Positions 1-11,280 of a DNA stretch of 64,000 bases are shown here, in pieces (positions within the stretch are counted from its first letter, which is position 1; every line of letters starts with the position of its first letter). Location of the stretch: contig CM062291.1 of assembly GCA_031216915.1 (NCBI GenBank), forward strand, positions 30,743,023-30,807,022, written 5' to 3'. The DNA comes from Pictodentalium vernedei (lineage: Eukaryota > Mollusca > Scaphopoda > Dentaliida > Dentaliidae). Under the pieces are notes generated by a model that had not been told where the DNA came from, ran no database searches, and saw nothing but the letters and a program-made list of their open reading frames with translations. Position numbers and translations under genes: made by a program.

Positions 1-230
1 TTGGAGAAAAAGAATAAGTATTATAACCTTCAAAATGAAATGCAAACATTAATATAAAAGTTACCACATGCATACTAGATGTAGTTAGTTTGATAACAAA
101 CAGTCACATGAAATCATGATCGATCCAGCCTCGGCAATCTCCTTCAAACTGTTCTTATTTTAGTCTAACCCTTAAATGCATGGAAATATTTATGCACTTT
201 TTCTACACCTTTTTAGGCTGTGGTTTGGTA
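1..230. other. Non-coding, nothing recognised
   Basis: AT-rich DNA with no convincing reading frame or repeat boundary. It may be intron of the FAM102-like gene whose first coding exon lies at 2177-2343 on the minus strand. Confidence 0.4.
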
Positions 231-290
231 GTTGTTTCTAGGCAAGTCTTGGCTGCCTATACAGGCAGCCAAGACTTGCCTAGAAACAAC
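231..290. repeat. Perfect 28-bp hairpin
   Basis: Two 28-base arms (231-258 and 263-290) are exact reverse complements around a 4-base loop. The arm starts GTTGTTTCTAGGCAAG. It is one of many such hairpins here, most of them centres of small foldback transposons. No terminal repeats were found outside the arms. Confidence 0.9.
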
Positions 291-690
291 TGACAGGGTT
301 CTTAGAATACAGAATATGCCTAGAATATATGGGGCACCTGTTTTGTTGCAGTAAAAAGCGAACCAAGTCCTTGAATTCAGATGTTTTCTCCACTTTGTTA
401 AGTTGGTGATTACTGGTTTTCCAAGTGGTTATGACCATGGAGAAAGATAAGCGGTATCGTATCATTATTTGCTATGCAGTTCCTTGCTAGAGTGAAACAA
501 TCGTGTTACATGTTTAATTGTGTTCCAGGTGAATGAACTCCCCTTTTATACCAACAAAATGATTCAAGATTAAATGTGCATTCTCTCGCTCATACTTGGG
601 TAACACTTGGACCGCAAATGCCCTGAATCAGAGCCGATATAAATCATATTTTCATCGGCTACATACAGGGTGCAAACCCTCTCAATAGGA

Positions 691-747
691 TATGTTGGTC
701 TTAGTAGTGTTTACAATTATATATGTTGGTCTTAGTAGTGTTTACAA
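691..747. repeat. Short tandem duplication
   Basis: A 26-base unit beginning TATGTTGGTCTTAG occurs at 691-716 and again at 722-747, separated by five bases. It is a simple local duplication with no coding content. Confidence 0.85.
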
Positions 748-935
748 GGTTTATACGGCCCAGGGCAAAAAAAATCAAGGATATTTCAAGGACAACTAAG
801 CATTTATCAAGCAGCAGTTTTCTGATGGGATTGTCATTTCACAAAAATTTCACCTGCAACTAAAATCTATTTCTTGCACAATTGGCTGGGTGCTAGATCC
901 TGTTTGGTAGTTAGAATTTATTCAATATTTATTTT

Positions 936-1006
936 ATTATAAATCATTGGAGAGTGCCGGAAGGCACAAATCACAGGCCTGTAGGCACTCTCCAATGATT
1001 TATAAT
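936..1006. repeat. Hairpin with 23-bp arms
   Basis: Arms at 936-958 and 984-1006 are reverse complements, with GAGAGTGCC/GGCACTCTC at the inner end. The same inner motif recurs in the perfect palindrome at 25009-25058, and a related GTGCC/GGCAC centre is at 31188-31235, so these may be one hairpin family. Confidence 0.85.
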
Positions 1007-1239
1007 ACGGTAAATTGATGTGAAGAAAATGTCATTTGCCATTGACTGCGCACTGAGTCTGCACAAAGAATATAAGGACTTGTTTAAAGTACTCTCACTT
1101 TTCAGTTAAATTAATGGTGACTTTCAGCCCTCCATCAGTTATTTCCGATATGCATGTTTTCTTTCCTCACCTTTTTAAAAAAATTAAAACCAAATAAAAT
1201 TGAAAATTTGGCAAAAGGTTGGACTGAAATAAACAAGCT

Positions 1240-1380
1240 GCAATAATAGCAGGAAAAATCCAAGGACATTCAAGGAGTCTAACTGATTTTCAAGTACTTT
1301 TTAAGAGCATTTTCTGAATATTCCAAATTTAAGGAATTTGGCTAAAATTCAAGGACTTTTCAAGGCTGTGCGAACCCTGG
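1240..1380. mobile_element. hAT-like repeat fragment (CAAGG-rich)
   Basis: The stretch carries repeated CAAGGACTTTTCAAGG-type motifs and ends in GTGCGAACCCTGG, the reverse complement of a CAGGGTTCGCAC-like end. The element at 12127-12556 has related ends (CAGGGTTCC...) and the same CAAGG motifs. This looks like one end of a degenerate hAT-type non-autonomous element. The left end was not fixed. Confidence 0.4.
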
Positions 1381-1476
1381 TTTTATAATTGCAGTTCGTA
1401 CAGGCGATCTTATTAGATATTATCATCACTTCAACCCCCAAGTTTTAGGAAATGAATTCAACCATTTGAGTGCTAT

Positions 1477-1735
1477 TTATTTATTTATTTGTGTTTAGGG
1501 TCATATATTTCTGCACAATGGCTAATCATGACTGCGACAGTTTTACAGGTGGAGGAAGCCGGAGTACCCTGAGAGAACCAGCGAGCAACTGTCAGCTCCC
1601 CAACATACTAACTCCACACAAGCAGGGTTAGCATTGGTTGAAGGCAAGTGCTCCATCGGTATACTGCACGTCGATGATGCGCATGTCTTCAACCAATCTA
1701 ACCCTGCCTGTGCTGCAGTGTCTCGTTAATCTGAG
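1477..1735. mobile_element. Rearranged SINE fragment
   Basis: The first part (to about 1630) matches the tail half of the SINEs at 2662-3038 and 11676-12043. Instead of continuing to the tRNA-like head it turns round: GGTTAG...TTGGTTGAAG is followed by an inverted copy ending near 1735. It is a broken or inverted composite copy without Pol III boxes. Confidence 0.65.
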
Positions 1736-2480
<745 letters not shown>

Positions 2481-2648
2481 GCCTACTCTTACAAATTGGT
2501 AGAGGCACAGTCGATTCATAAAACAAGGCTAATCCTAAAAATAAAATATTATCATATTAATTCAGAAAAAATCAGTGTAAAAAAACTTGCCAGCAGTTTT
2601 AACAGTAGAAAATATTACATAAATAGAAATAAATTATACTCAAGAATT

Positions 2649-2661
2649 TTGTTAAACCATT
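2649..2661. repeat. SINE target-site duplication, left copy
   Basis: The 13-base sequence TTGTTAAACCATT recurs exactly at 3039-3051, directly flanking the SINE between them. Confidence 0.85.
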
Positions 2662-3038
2662 TATTATTTATTTATTTATTGATGTTTAAGGTCACATATT
2701 TATGCACAATGGCTAATCATGACCAGGACAGTTTTACGGGTAGAGGAAGCCGGAGTACCGGGAGAGAACCACCGAGCAACGACGAGCAGCTGCCAGCTCC
2801 CGAACATCATAACTCCACACTGCAGCACACTGAGCACAGGCAGGGTTAGATTGGTTGAAGACATGCGTACCATCGACGTGCAGTACACCTTAGTACACGG
2901 CATCATCGTGCCCCCACGCGGGCAATGGAGATGAAGTGTCTTGCCCAAGGACACAACGCAGTTGCCGCAGGTGGGATTCGAACTGAGGACCTCTTGGCTT
3001 GCAGTCTGCACCTCTACCTACTGAGCCACAGGGCTCCC
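2662..3038 (-). mobile_element. tRNA-derived SINE with 13-bp TSD
   Basis: Read on the minus strand the element starts GGGAGCCCTGTGGCTCAG at 3038. A Pol III A box (TGTGGCTCAGTAGG, 3017-3030) and B box (AGTTCGAATC, 2975-2984) follow, then a conserved body with GTGTCCTTGGGCAAGACACT, and it ends in an A/T-rich tail near 2662. Exact 13-base duplications flank it, so it arrived by target-primed retrotransposition. The head is tRNA-related but not a functional tRNA. The same family is at 11676-12043. I cannot name the central domain. Confidence 0.85.
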
Positions 3039-3051
3039 TTGTTAAACCATT
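3039..3051. repeat. SINE target-site duplication, right copy
   Basis: Exact copy of TTGTTAAACCATT at 2649-2661. Confidence 0.85.
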
Positions 3052-3100
3052 ACCATACACGAATAAAAGTATGTATCTATCTTTTTTGCAGACTACATAT

Positions 3101-3317
3101 GTACAGAACAAGTCCAAATAAGTTGTAGCATAACCGCAATAAACTAAGTACACTGCTGCTCCTGCACTGATAAGATCAGAATCTGACATCATTTTCTGGA
3201 AAGCTCTCAGCGAGAGCTTTCCAAAAAATGCTGTCAGCTTCTGGTCTTATCAGTGTAGGAAAAGAATATACATAGTTTATAGTGGTTATCCTGCAACTAA
3301 TTTTGACTTGTACTGCA
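3101..3317. mobile_element. Foldback MITE, copy 1
   Basis: Terminal inverted repeats (GTACAGAACAAGTCCAAATA ... TTTTGACTTGTACTGC) enclose an imperfect palindrome centred near 3207 (GGAAAGCTCTC/GAGAGCTTTCC). A second copy lies in the opposite orientation at 32838-33056. The element has no coding capacity. Superfamily not assigned. Confidence 0.75.
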
Positions 3318-3561
3318 ACTTTTAACAAGAGTGATGTCACGCATAGAGCCCGACTGTCCCAGGAATGACAATGCTTAAGACACAAAATAGTTTGTGCTAT
3401 TTTTGTTGACCGTTTACCTAAGGAATTTGCTATATCTGCAGTTGCTATTCAAATTTTATTTTTTCATTTTTCTACCCCAAAACATACCTCATGACCTATT
3501 AATGGAACAAACTTGATGAGCTCGTTCCAATAAGGACTAATAAGCAATGGTTAGAAGTAAA
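3318..3561. other. Non-coding spacer
   Basis: Unassigned DNA between the foldback MITE and the tandem-cored element. It includes a palindrome-centre-like stretch (ATGACCTATTAATGG...) near 3491-3540 reminiscent of piggyBac-type MITE centres, but no ends were seen. Confidence 0.35.
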
Positions 3562-3652
3562 TGAAAGTGTCAGTGACACTGTAGCTTAACTTGTCTGTGT
3601 GTTGTGTTTGATGAAAAGGATAATGTTCAATGTTTATGAAAGGATTATGAAA

Positions 3653-5564
3653 CAAGAGGCCCCACGGGGCCTGAAGTGCTCATCTTGTACAGAATCACAA
3701 TTTAAACAGAGTCCAAGAATGAGTCTACATTAAGCAAGCCATCTCCATAGGCTACACTGTCAATCCTTGAGTCCCTCACGAGTGACAAAAATAATCTGGG
3801 CATCATGCCTTTTCTTCAGTTGATCATAAGTAAAATGTAGAGCTCCCCTATGAAGCCCCTTCATACAACCTATGTGGATTAATCTTAGTACCTCCAGAGG
3901 GTAATGAATACAAAATTTTTAATTCTTCAGCAAAATGGCCAATTCCGGCTCCCATAGAGAGCCCAAATATTAACCCAGGCTCTTGATTTGAACACAGTTA
4001 AATCTGACTTCCCTAGAGATGTTGTGTACCGAATATGAAAGCATTCTGACTGTTGGATCTGAAGAAGAGAAATTGTCAAGAAATTTCTTCGAATTGCACT
4101 AAGTTCAAATTCGGGTTACCATAGAGAGTCCAAATATTAACCTATGGATCCAATTTGAACAAACTTGAATCTGACCCCCCCTAGAGATGTTGTATACCAA
4201 ATGTGAAAGCATTCTCACAAGTGAATCTGAAGAAGAAGATTTTTGAAGAAATTCTCTCATATTGTAGTAAGTTAAATTCCATGTTCCCATATGGAGCCCA
4301 AATATTAACCTAGGCACTCGAATTGAACAACCTGACCCCCCTAGAGATGTTGTATACCAAATATAAAAGCATTCCGACTGGTGGATCTGAAGAAGATTTT
4401 TAAAGAAATTTCCTCATATTGCACTAAGTAAAAATTTGGGCTACCATAGTGAGCCCAAATATATACCTAGGGATCTGATTTGAACAAATTTGAATCTGAC
4501 CCCCATAGAGATGTTGCATACCAAATATCAAAGCATTCTGACTGATGGATCTGAAGAAGAAGATTTTTTTAAATTACCCTCCATATTGAACAAAGATAAA
4601 ATTTGGGCTTCCGTAGGAAGCCCAAATATGAACCTAGGGACTTGGTTTGAACAATCTAGAATCTGACCCTCATAACAATGATGTATACCAAATATTAAAA
4701 GATTCTGACTGGTGGTTCTGAAGAAGAAGATTTTTAAAGAATATTCCCCATATTACCCTATGTTAAAACTTCGGGCTCCTGTAGAGAGCCCAAATATGAA
4801 CCAATGAGCTTTATTTCAACAAACTTTTATCTGACCCCCCTATGAATGCTGTATACCAAATATCAAAAGATTCTGATGATTGGTTCTGGAGAAAAGATTT
4901 TTTTTAATTTTTGCAAATATGCTGACTCCGCATTTTTTCGATGCCCATTACAGAACACCCTAACATAACCGATGGCAATTTTTTTTTACCATTCAATTCT
5001 ACTGGTCATAAGGATACTTCATACCAAATAAAAGCTCTCTGTTCCGTGGGGTTTGGGAAATATGGGCGTTTGAAAATATTTCTATTTTTAGCTCCCAGGG
5101 TTCCCATGGGGATGCAGGAATTTTTTTTTTTTTTGCATGGGTCAAGTACTTATGACCCAATACTACCACAAACCAAATTTGGCAGGGCCAAAAATCTTAC
5201 CCCTCTTACAAAGCCAAATATTACTTTACGAACTTCGTTTGAACAAACTTGATTCTACACCTCATATGGAAGCACCATAGCAAATATCAAGTCATTGTAC
5301 ACACTGGTTCTTGAGAAGAAGATTTTTAAAATATTTTGGAGCATTTTCCCCCACTCCCTCCCTATGGGGCTGGGCATGCTGAGTTGAACAAAAATGAAAT
5401 GCCCCTTTGGGACCATCACTCACACAAACTTTCACTTGAATTGGCCCAGTGGCTTTGGAGGAGAAGACCAAAACATGGTGTTGACGGACGACAGACGACA
5501 AACGACAGACGACGGACGGAGAGCGATGAGATTAGCTCAGCTTGACTTCATCAAAATGAGCTAA
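3653..5564 (+). mobile_element. Family B tandem-cored element nested in family A
   Basis: Begins CAAGAGGCCCCACGGGGCCT (short hairpin) and ends ...GAGATTAGCTCAGC...GAGCTAA. Its core is about six diverged copies of a roughly 163-bp unit marked by CCCAAATATTAACC and GATGTTGTATACCAAATAT (3930-4900), followed by an ACGGACGACAG-rich stretch. The uninterrupted host sequence GAAATAAGAC is present in the sister element at 34621-34630, so the insertion lies exactly between A3652 and T5565 with no target-site duplication. An A^T target without duplication is the Helitron pattern. The superfamily is inferred; no Rep/helicase is present. Confidence 0.6.
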
Positions 5565-5639
5565 TAAGACAAGAATTTTGATAATTGAGAATATGTTAAT
5601 TTCTGTTCCCTGCACACTATGTTTTCTATAAGAATAATT

Positions 5640-6730
5640 TGAGGTGTAGACTGTACTAAAGAACTGATGGGTGGGTTAATGCAGCTGTCACAGTTAATGC
5701 ATGCGAACCAAAGTTACTGAGTTACAGCGAAATTATTCCAAAACAAGTCATCCTATCAAGTTACAATGAAATCCCTTCAAAAATACAGCCTGTAGACTGT
5801 GCTAAAAGTTTTCAAGCTTCGGTCCTGTGTGGCCATCATGGTTGCCCGAACACAATGAAAAGGGAAAGTCCTCATCTAGACATTATACTGAGTCATCGTA
5901 CCATGTTAAAATGAAATCCATTCATAAATAAGATCTGTAGTCTGAGCAAAAGGTTTTGGGGTTTTGGGCTCAGGCAGCCATCACAGTTTAACTATCGTGA
6001 CCAAATGGGGATGTTTTCGTCTAGACATTATCTGGAGTCATCCTACCAAGTTACAATGAAATCCCCTCATAAAGAAGACCTGTAGTCTGTGCTAAAGGTT
6101 TTCAGGTTTTGGGCTCGTGCAGCTGTCACGGTTGAACGTTCGCGACCAATTGGGGACGTTCTTGACCAGACATTATCAGGAGTCATCCTACCAAGTTACG
6201 ATGAAATCCCTTTTTAAATAAGACCTGTCGTCTGTGCTAAAGGTCTGAATGCCAATCACTTAATGTAAACTCGAGCAACAAATGTTACATTTATCCCCCT
6301 GCTTCGCGACCAAATGGGGGCGTTCTCATGTAGACATTATCTCAAGTCATTTTACCAAGTTACAATGAAATCCCTTCATAAATAGGACCTGTAGACTGTG
6401 CTAAAGGTTTTCAGGCTTTGCGCCCCTGTAGCCGTCACAGTTGACTGATCTTGACCAAATGGAGGCGTTCACATCTAGACATTATATGGAGTCATCCTAC
6501 CAAGTTACAATGAAATCCCTCTATATTAAATACGACCTGTAGGCTGTGCTAAAAGCTTTGGGGTTTCGGGCTTGGGCAACCGTCACGGTTGACAGATCAT
6601 GATCAAAAGGGGACATTCTCATCTTGACATTATACTGAGTCATCCTGCCAAGTTACAATGAAATCCCTTCATAAATAAGATCTATAGACTGCGCTAAAGG
6701 TTTTTGGATTTTGGGCACAGCCATCACGGT
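5640..6730 (+). repeat. Tandem array of ~145-bp units (7 copies)
   Basis: Units are marked by AAGTTACAATGAAATCCCTT at about 145-base spacing (near 5760, 5905, 6050, 6195, 6357, 6502, 6652). These are diverged relatives of the monomers in the large array at 34900-39720 and form the core of family A copy 1. Confidence 0.85.
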
Positions 6731-6930
6731 TGACTGATCACGACCAATTGGAGTCAATTTTTTTCTGCATGTAGCCACTCTAAATCCTTCAAAATGCATT
6801 TTAGAGCAAAAAAAGAAATGGCCTAATTGGCAAGGGGTGGGGGGAGGGGAGGATTTTATAGGAGTCAATTTTTTTTCTCCATTTGTAGTCACTTTAAATC
6901 CATCAAAATGCATTTTTGAGCAAAGGAAAT

Positions 6931-8845
6931 GAAAGTGTCAATGACACTGTAGCTCAACTTGTTTAAGACATGTACATGTATAGTATGTGACACAGCAATG
7001 ACAAACATCTAGGTAATGACCTGATAACAAAGGTACATGTAAAGTATTGTAACAGTCTGTACATAAATGCTGACCGTAGCCTGTAACAAATGTGTAGGTA
7101 AAGTATTGTAAAGGTGGGCGACAGTTAGATGCTAAACTAAAAAAGGCATCTTTTGAGTCCCAGAGTGGGTCTGACTGAACCCCAAAATATTTGTTCTCAT
7201 AGCACAGTGATAACAAAGGCACCCAAAAACACTCGTTCCTGTCACAAGGTGATAACAAAGGTATCCCAAGAAGTTTCGTGAAGATCAGTTCATAAATGCA
7301 GACTCTAGCCCGAGCCGTATTGACATGTGCACTTACTGTGTATAAGTAGCACTGAATAAATCAAAGTTCATCTAATTTGCATAATTTTTGCACGAGAAAA
7401 AAACTGTATTATATGTGATGCATTCCACGTTACTAAACATTCATACAGAAATTTATTCAAATCAGAACTTTCATACAAAAGTTCTGTACAAAAAATCGCG
7501 ACATCGATGCCGTAGCTGCGACGTGGTGGTGCACAAAATTCTAAGTCCATCAAGGGCCATAACTCCAAGAAAAATATTTGGAACAACACATGCATTGAAA
7601 AATGGCTAGACATCAATAAGATCCACTTACATGCCAAAAATAAAGTCATTCCATCAAGTATTTCAAAAGTTATTGAGTTTTGAAACTCGTTGGTCACAGA
7701 CAGACCGACCGACATTCTAAGTTCGTCAAGGGCCATAACTCCAAGAAAAATATTTGGAACAACACATGCATTGAACAGTGGCTAGACATCAATAAGATAC
7801 ACTTACATGCCAAATATACAGTCATTCCATCAAGTATTTCAAAAGTTATTGAGTTTTGAAACTCGTTGGTCACAGACAGACCGACCAACCGACAGACAGA
7901 CCGACATTGCCACTTAAAGAGCTGCTAGTCGCAGCTAAAAATTGATTGCACCAATTTTGGTGCAAAATGGCCACCGCCAGCCATCTTGAATTTTGGACTG
8001 CACCCCAAAACACTCGTTCTCGTCCCAAGGTGATAACAAAGATGCCCGAGAAGTTTCGTAAAGATCGGTTTATAAATAGCCCGAGCCATATTGACATGTG
8101 CAGTTACAGTGCTGAAAGTAACATTAAATAGATCAAAGTTAGTCTATTTGGCATAATTTATGCATGAGAAAAAAACCTGTATTATATGTGATGTATCCCA
8201 TGGTAGTAAAAATTCACACAGAAAATTATTCATATCAGTGCTTTCATATGGAAGTTCTGCGCAAAAATCTGATTGCACCTAATTTTGTACAAAATGGCCT
8301 CCAGCGGATATCTTGAATTTCAGACCGGACCCAAAAACACTTGTTCTCGTCCTACGGTGATAACAAAGGTACCCAAGAAATTTCGTAAAGATCGGGTCAT
8401 AAATACGGCCTCTAGCCCAAGCCATATTGGCATTTGCACTTACAGTGCTGAATGTAACATTAAATAGATCAAAGTTAGTCTAATTTGTATAATTTATGCA
8501 CGAGAAAAAAACACGTATTATATGTGATGTATCCCATGGTACTAAACATTCACACAGAAAATTATTCAAATCAGTGCTTTCATATGGAAGTTCTGCGCTT
8601 AAATCAGATTGCACCTAATTTTGGTACAAAATGGCTGCCAGCGGCCATCTTAAATTTCGGACTGGACCCCAAAACACTCGTTCTCGTCTCTCGGTGATAA
8701 CAAAGGTACCCAAGAAGCTTTGTAAAGATCGATTCATAAATTCGGCCTCTAGCCCGATCCGTGTGTACGGCGTGATGGAGGGACAGACGGACGACAGGCC
8801 ATGGCAATACCTCAAATTTGGCTTCGCCAAAGTTGAGCTAAAAAT
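6931..8845 (+). mobile_element. Tandem-cored element, family A copy 2
   Basis: Starts GAAAGTGTCAATGACACTGT, then AGCTCAACTTGT. It ends with a hairpin (TTTGGCTTCGCCAAA) followed by GTTGAGCTAAAAAT, so AGCTCAACTT and AAGTTGAGCT are subterminal inverted repeats. The core holds long tandem units of about 315 bp (marked TTCGTAAAGATCGG and CATTAAATAGATCAAAG) and a 177-bp duplication (7551/7728). Removing it joins GGAAAT to TGCCTAATTGG, which matches the paralogous unit around 6815-6830 (GAAATGGCCTAATTGG). The insertion therefore made no duplication and split T from T or G. This fits a Helentron-type T^T insertion; the assignment is inference. Confidence 0.6.
7551..7886 (+). repeat. 177-bp tandem duplication
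   Basis: CAAGGGCCAT and the following bases recur at offset 177 (7551 and 7728), each unit ending in CAGACAGACCGACC-type runs. It lies within family A copy 2. Confidence 0.85.
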
Positions 8846-9087
8846 TGCCTAATTGGAACTGGGAGGAGGAGGGGGAGTAAAAAAAATTTTCCGCATGGGG
8901 TCACACTAAATCTTCAAAATGCATTTTTGAGCAAAGAAAAAACGTTGCATAATTGGTGGGGGAGGGGGGATGGGGTGGGGATGGGAGGGGTGGGGTGGGG
9001 TCAGGGTATTAACTCCAACAATTTTCATTGGATAATGGTTGTCATCGTACTTAAGGCAGACATTGTTCCCAAAGAGTTATATACAAA
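8846..9087. other. Low-complexity remnant of a family A unit
   Basis: Contains TTCAAAATGCATTTTTGAGC, as at 6790-6930, then GGGG-rich runs (8961-9001). It is probably the continuation of the copy 1 element interrupted at 6930. It is non-coding. Confidence 0.5.
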
Positions 9088-9683
9088 ACTAGAGGTACTG
9101 TGAGCAAACTCCCAAAGTGATACCCCCCACCGCGCCTGAAATGTATAAGTTAGATTATCTCCCCTTGGAAATGTCAGAACGGAATTATATTGCTTCATGC
9201 ACATCTTCATATGGAGTTCTTCCATTGTGTAAAGTTTCAGGAAAATTCTTCAAACGGTTTAGGAGGAGTTGTGCTTACAAGGATGGACAGACGGTATAAG
9301 TTAGATTATCTCCCCTTGGAAATGTCAGAACGGAATTATATTGCTTCATGCACATCTTCATATGGAGTTCTTCCATTGTGTAAAGTTTCATGAAAATTCT
9401 TCAAACGGTTTAGGAGGAGTTGCGCTTACAAGGATGGTCAGACGGACTGATTATCTCCCCTTGGAAATGTCAGAACGGAATTATATTGCTTCATGCACAT
9501 CTCCATATGGAGTTCTTCCATTGTGTAAAGTTTCATGAAAATTCTTCAAACGGTTTAGGAGGAGTTGCGCTTACAAGGATGGACAGACAGACAGACAGAC
9601 AGATGGACAGACGGACAGATGGACAGACGGACGGACAGGGTGATTCCTATATACCCCCCAAACTTTGTTTGCGGGGGGTATAA
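9088..9683 (+). mobile_element. Family C tandem-cored element, copy 1
   Basis: Begins ACTAGAGGTACTGTGAGC and ends in a strong hairpin (ACCCCCCAAAC ... GTTTGCGGGGGGT) followed by ATAAAA. The core holds three copies of a roughly 150-bp unit starting TTAGATTATCTCCCCTTGG and closing with GACAGACAGACGGACGG runs. The short frames in it are repeats of one another, not genes. The same 5' signature and hairpin-GGTATAA end occur at 41292-43215 and 54695-55273. Confidence 0.65.
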
Positions 9684-10180
9684 AAATTGATATTTGTTCA
9701 CTTGACGTAGACATTGTTGCTATAGACATGTACCAAAAAGAAATGAAATCTGTTAACTATTGCTCAAGTGCCATAAACAAAGTTTGGACGGACGGACAGA
9801 TGGGCAGATGGAGCTTTATGCTATATCCCTCCCTTGTGAGGGGATAAAAAGTAACTAAGTATGTGGTAGAAGCCTAATTTCAAATTTAAAAAACTAAGTT
9901 CAAAAACCGTTTTGAAAAGGGTTAAATTAATGCCAATATTATTTGAAACCACTGTATACAGGTTCAGTAGACCTTGCCCCAAATGAAAAACAATGACACT
10001 GAAACACAGTGTTTGAAGAATTAAAGGTACAACCTTGAAAAGCAAAACTGTAATCCGAAACTTTAAGCTGGGAATACAAAGTAAAACAGACTGCAAAAAA
10101 AGGGTTAAATATTTCCTAAAACCGATAAAAGATATCATTTATGTAAATGCAAGCATAAAGTTGTATTGAGCATGCAAGAA
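9684..10180. repeat. Degenerate repeat, first unit
   Basis: From about 9850 a unit (AGTAACTAAGTATGTGG ... GGTTAAAT) resembles 10421-10740, so the MITE at 10181-10420 sits between two diverged tandem units. A short GGACGGACAG-type run lies at 9786-9800. It is non-coding. Confidence 0.5.
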
Positions 10181-10420
10181 ATAACCCTTTACCTAACATG
10201 AAAAGCAGACGACACTTGCAAAAAAAATTCTTGAATAACTAATTTTTTTCATTTTTTGTCTCAAAAACATAGGTTATGACCCCTCGTTGGAACGAGCTCG
10301 ACGAGCTCGTTCCAACGAGGGGTCATAACCTATGCTTTTGAGACAAAAAATGAAAATTTATTGGCGATTTTTTAGAATAGCGCTGGCCGGTTTTGGCCGT
10401 TACGTTGGGTAAAGGGTTAA
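10181..10420. mobile_element. piggyBac-type MITE 1
   Basis: Ends are ATAACCCTTTACC and GGTAAAGGGTTAA, i.e. TTAA-like duplication plus CCCTTTACC terminal repeats. The middle is a long near-perfect palindrome (about 10250-10352) centred on AACGAGCTCGACGAGCTCGTT. TTAA with CCC-starting ends is the piggyBac pattern. It has no transposase. Confidence 0.75.
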
Positions 10421-11060
10421 AGTAACAAAGTATGTGTTAAAAGCCTAATTTCAAATACAAAGAAACTAAGTTTGAAAACATGTTTAAAAGGGATTAAAGT
10501 CATGCCAATATTAATTCAAATCACTGTAAAAAGCTTCAGTAGACAGTAGACATTGCCCCAAATGAGAAACAATGACATTCCACTAAACTGTTTGAAGATT
10601 TAAAGGTGTAACTTTGAAAACAAAAAAATTTAACCAAAAACTTTAACCTGGAAGTTCTAAGTTAAATTGAGTGTAAAAAAGTGTTAACAGCTGGACAGAT
10701 GGATGGACGAAAGTCATGACTATAGCCCTCACTGTAAATAGTTGGGCTAACAATGACATTCCACTGAACTGTTTGAAGATTTAAAGGTGTAACTTTGAAA
10801 ACAAAAAACTTTAACCTGGAAGTTCTAAGTTAAATTGACCATAAAAAAGGGTTAAATATATCCCAAAATAACATGAAACATAATGAGAACGAAACAATCA
10901 ATAGTAATTAATATTACCCGGTAATTAAAAAGAAAAAAAACTTTAACCTTCCATAAAAAACTTAAACCACAAACTTTAACCAAAACTCTAAATGTTAACA
11001 GACAGATGGACAAGAGTCATGACTACAGCTCTCACTGTATACAGTCAGGCTAAAAATTGT
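10421..11060. repeat. Degenerate tandem repeat block
   Basis: Two or more units share AACAATGACATTCCACT and TTTGAAGATTTAAAGGTG (10567 and 10748), each closing with GGACAGATGGA-type runs and a GGGCTAA end. It is probably the remains of a tandem-cored element like those at 3562-9683. It is non-coding. Confidence 0.55.
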
Positions 11061-11280
11061 TTTTTTGCGTTATCAAGACCATTACATTATGAATTCAGCA
11101 GTTGAAAAAAAATTCAAAATATTTCAACAAAACCCTATCATTCGACCCATCATCGGAATAACCTCATTGAGCTCAATCCAATGAGTTCCATGGTATGGTT
11201 CGGTAGAAATTTTTCAAAAAATTTGAAATAAAAATAAATGATATCATGTGCTTTTGGGTGAAAGAGTTAAAAACAGCTCA
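11061..11280. mobile_element. Degenerate palindromic MITE
   Basis: An imperfect palindrome is centred near 11170 (CATTGAGCTCAATCCAATGAG region) and the right end reads GGTGAAAGAGTTAA. It resembles the TTAA/CCCTTTACC family but the left end is too decayed to place. Confidence 0.35.

Larger units (their letters stand above)
3562..6930 (+). mobile_element. Tandem-cored rolling-circle-like element, family A copy 1 (interrupted)
   Basis: Starts with the family A 5' signature (GAAAGTGTCAGTGACACT hairpin then GTAGCTTAACTTGT), matching 6931 and 34539. It is interrupted by the family B element at 3653-5564, then resumes (TAAGACAAGAATT...) into a 145-bp tandem array. The sequence continues past 6730 with another unit ending ...GAGCAAAGGAAAT, where family A copy 2 is inserted; the true 3' end is uncertain, perhaps near 9010. 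It has no coding content. The structure (short subterminal inverted repeats, tandem core, no target duplication) fits Helentron-associated (HINE/DINE-like) elements by inference. Confidence 0.55.

Noticed and set aside
231..290. Rho-independent terminators or miRNA genes at the perfect hairpins
   Set aside because: Animal context makes terminators irrelevant. miRNA precursors are not excluded, but the hairpins are too perfect and mostly lie in MITE-like settings, so foldback elements are likelier.
3017..3030. tRNA genes at the SINE heads (also near 12022 and 54410)
   Set aside because: A and B boxes are present, but the sequences continue into SINE bodies and do not close into a cloverleaf; the flanking TSDs show retroposition.
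7368..7888. Frames with matching LFQIFFLELWPL sequences
   Set aside because: They arise from the 177-bp tandem duplication and read through GACAGACCGACC runs; no start context or motif supports a gene.
9117..9683. Repeated short frames sharing LPLEMSERNYIASCTS
   Set aside because: The protein similarity merely reflects the 150-bp tandem nucleotide repeat of the family C element.
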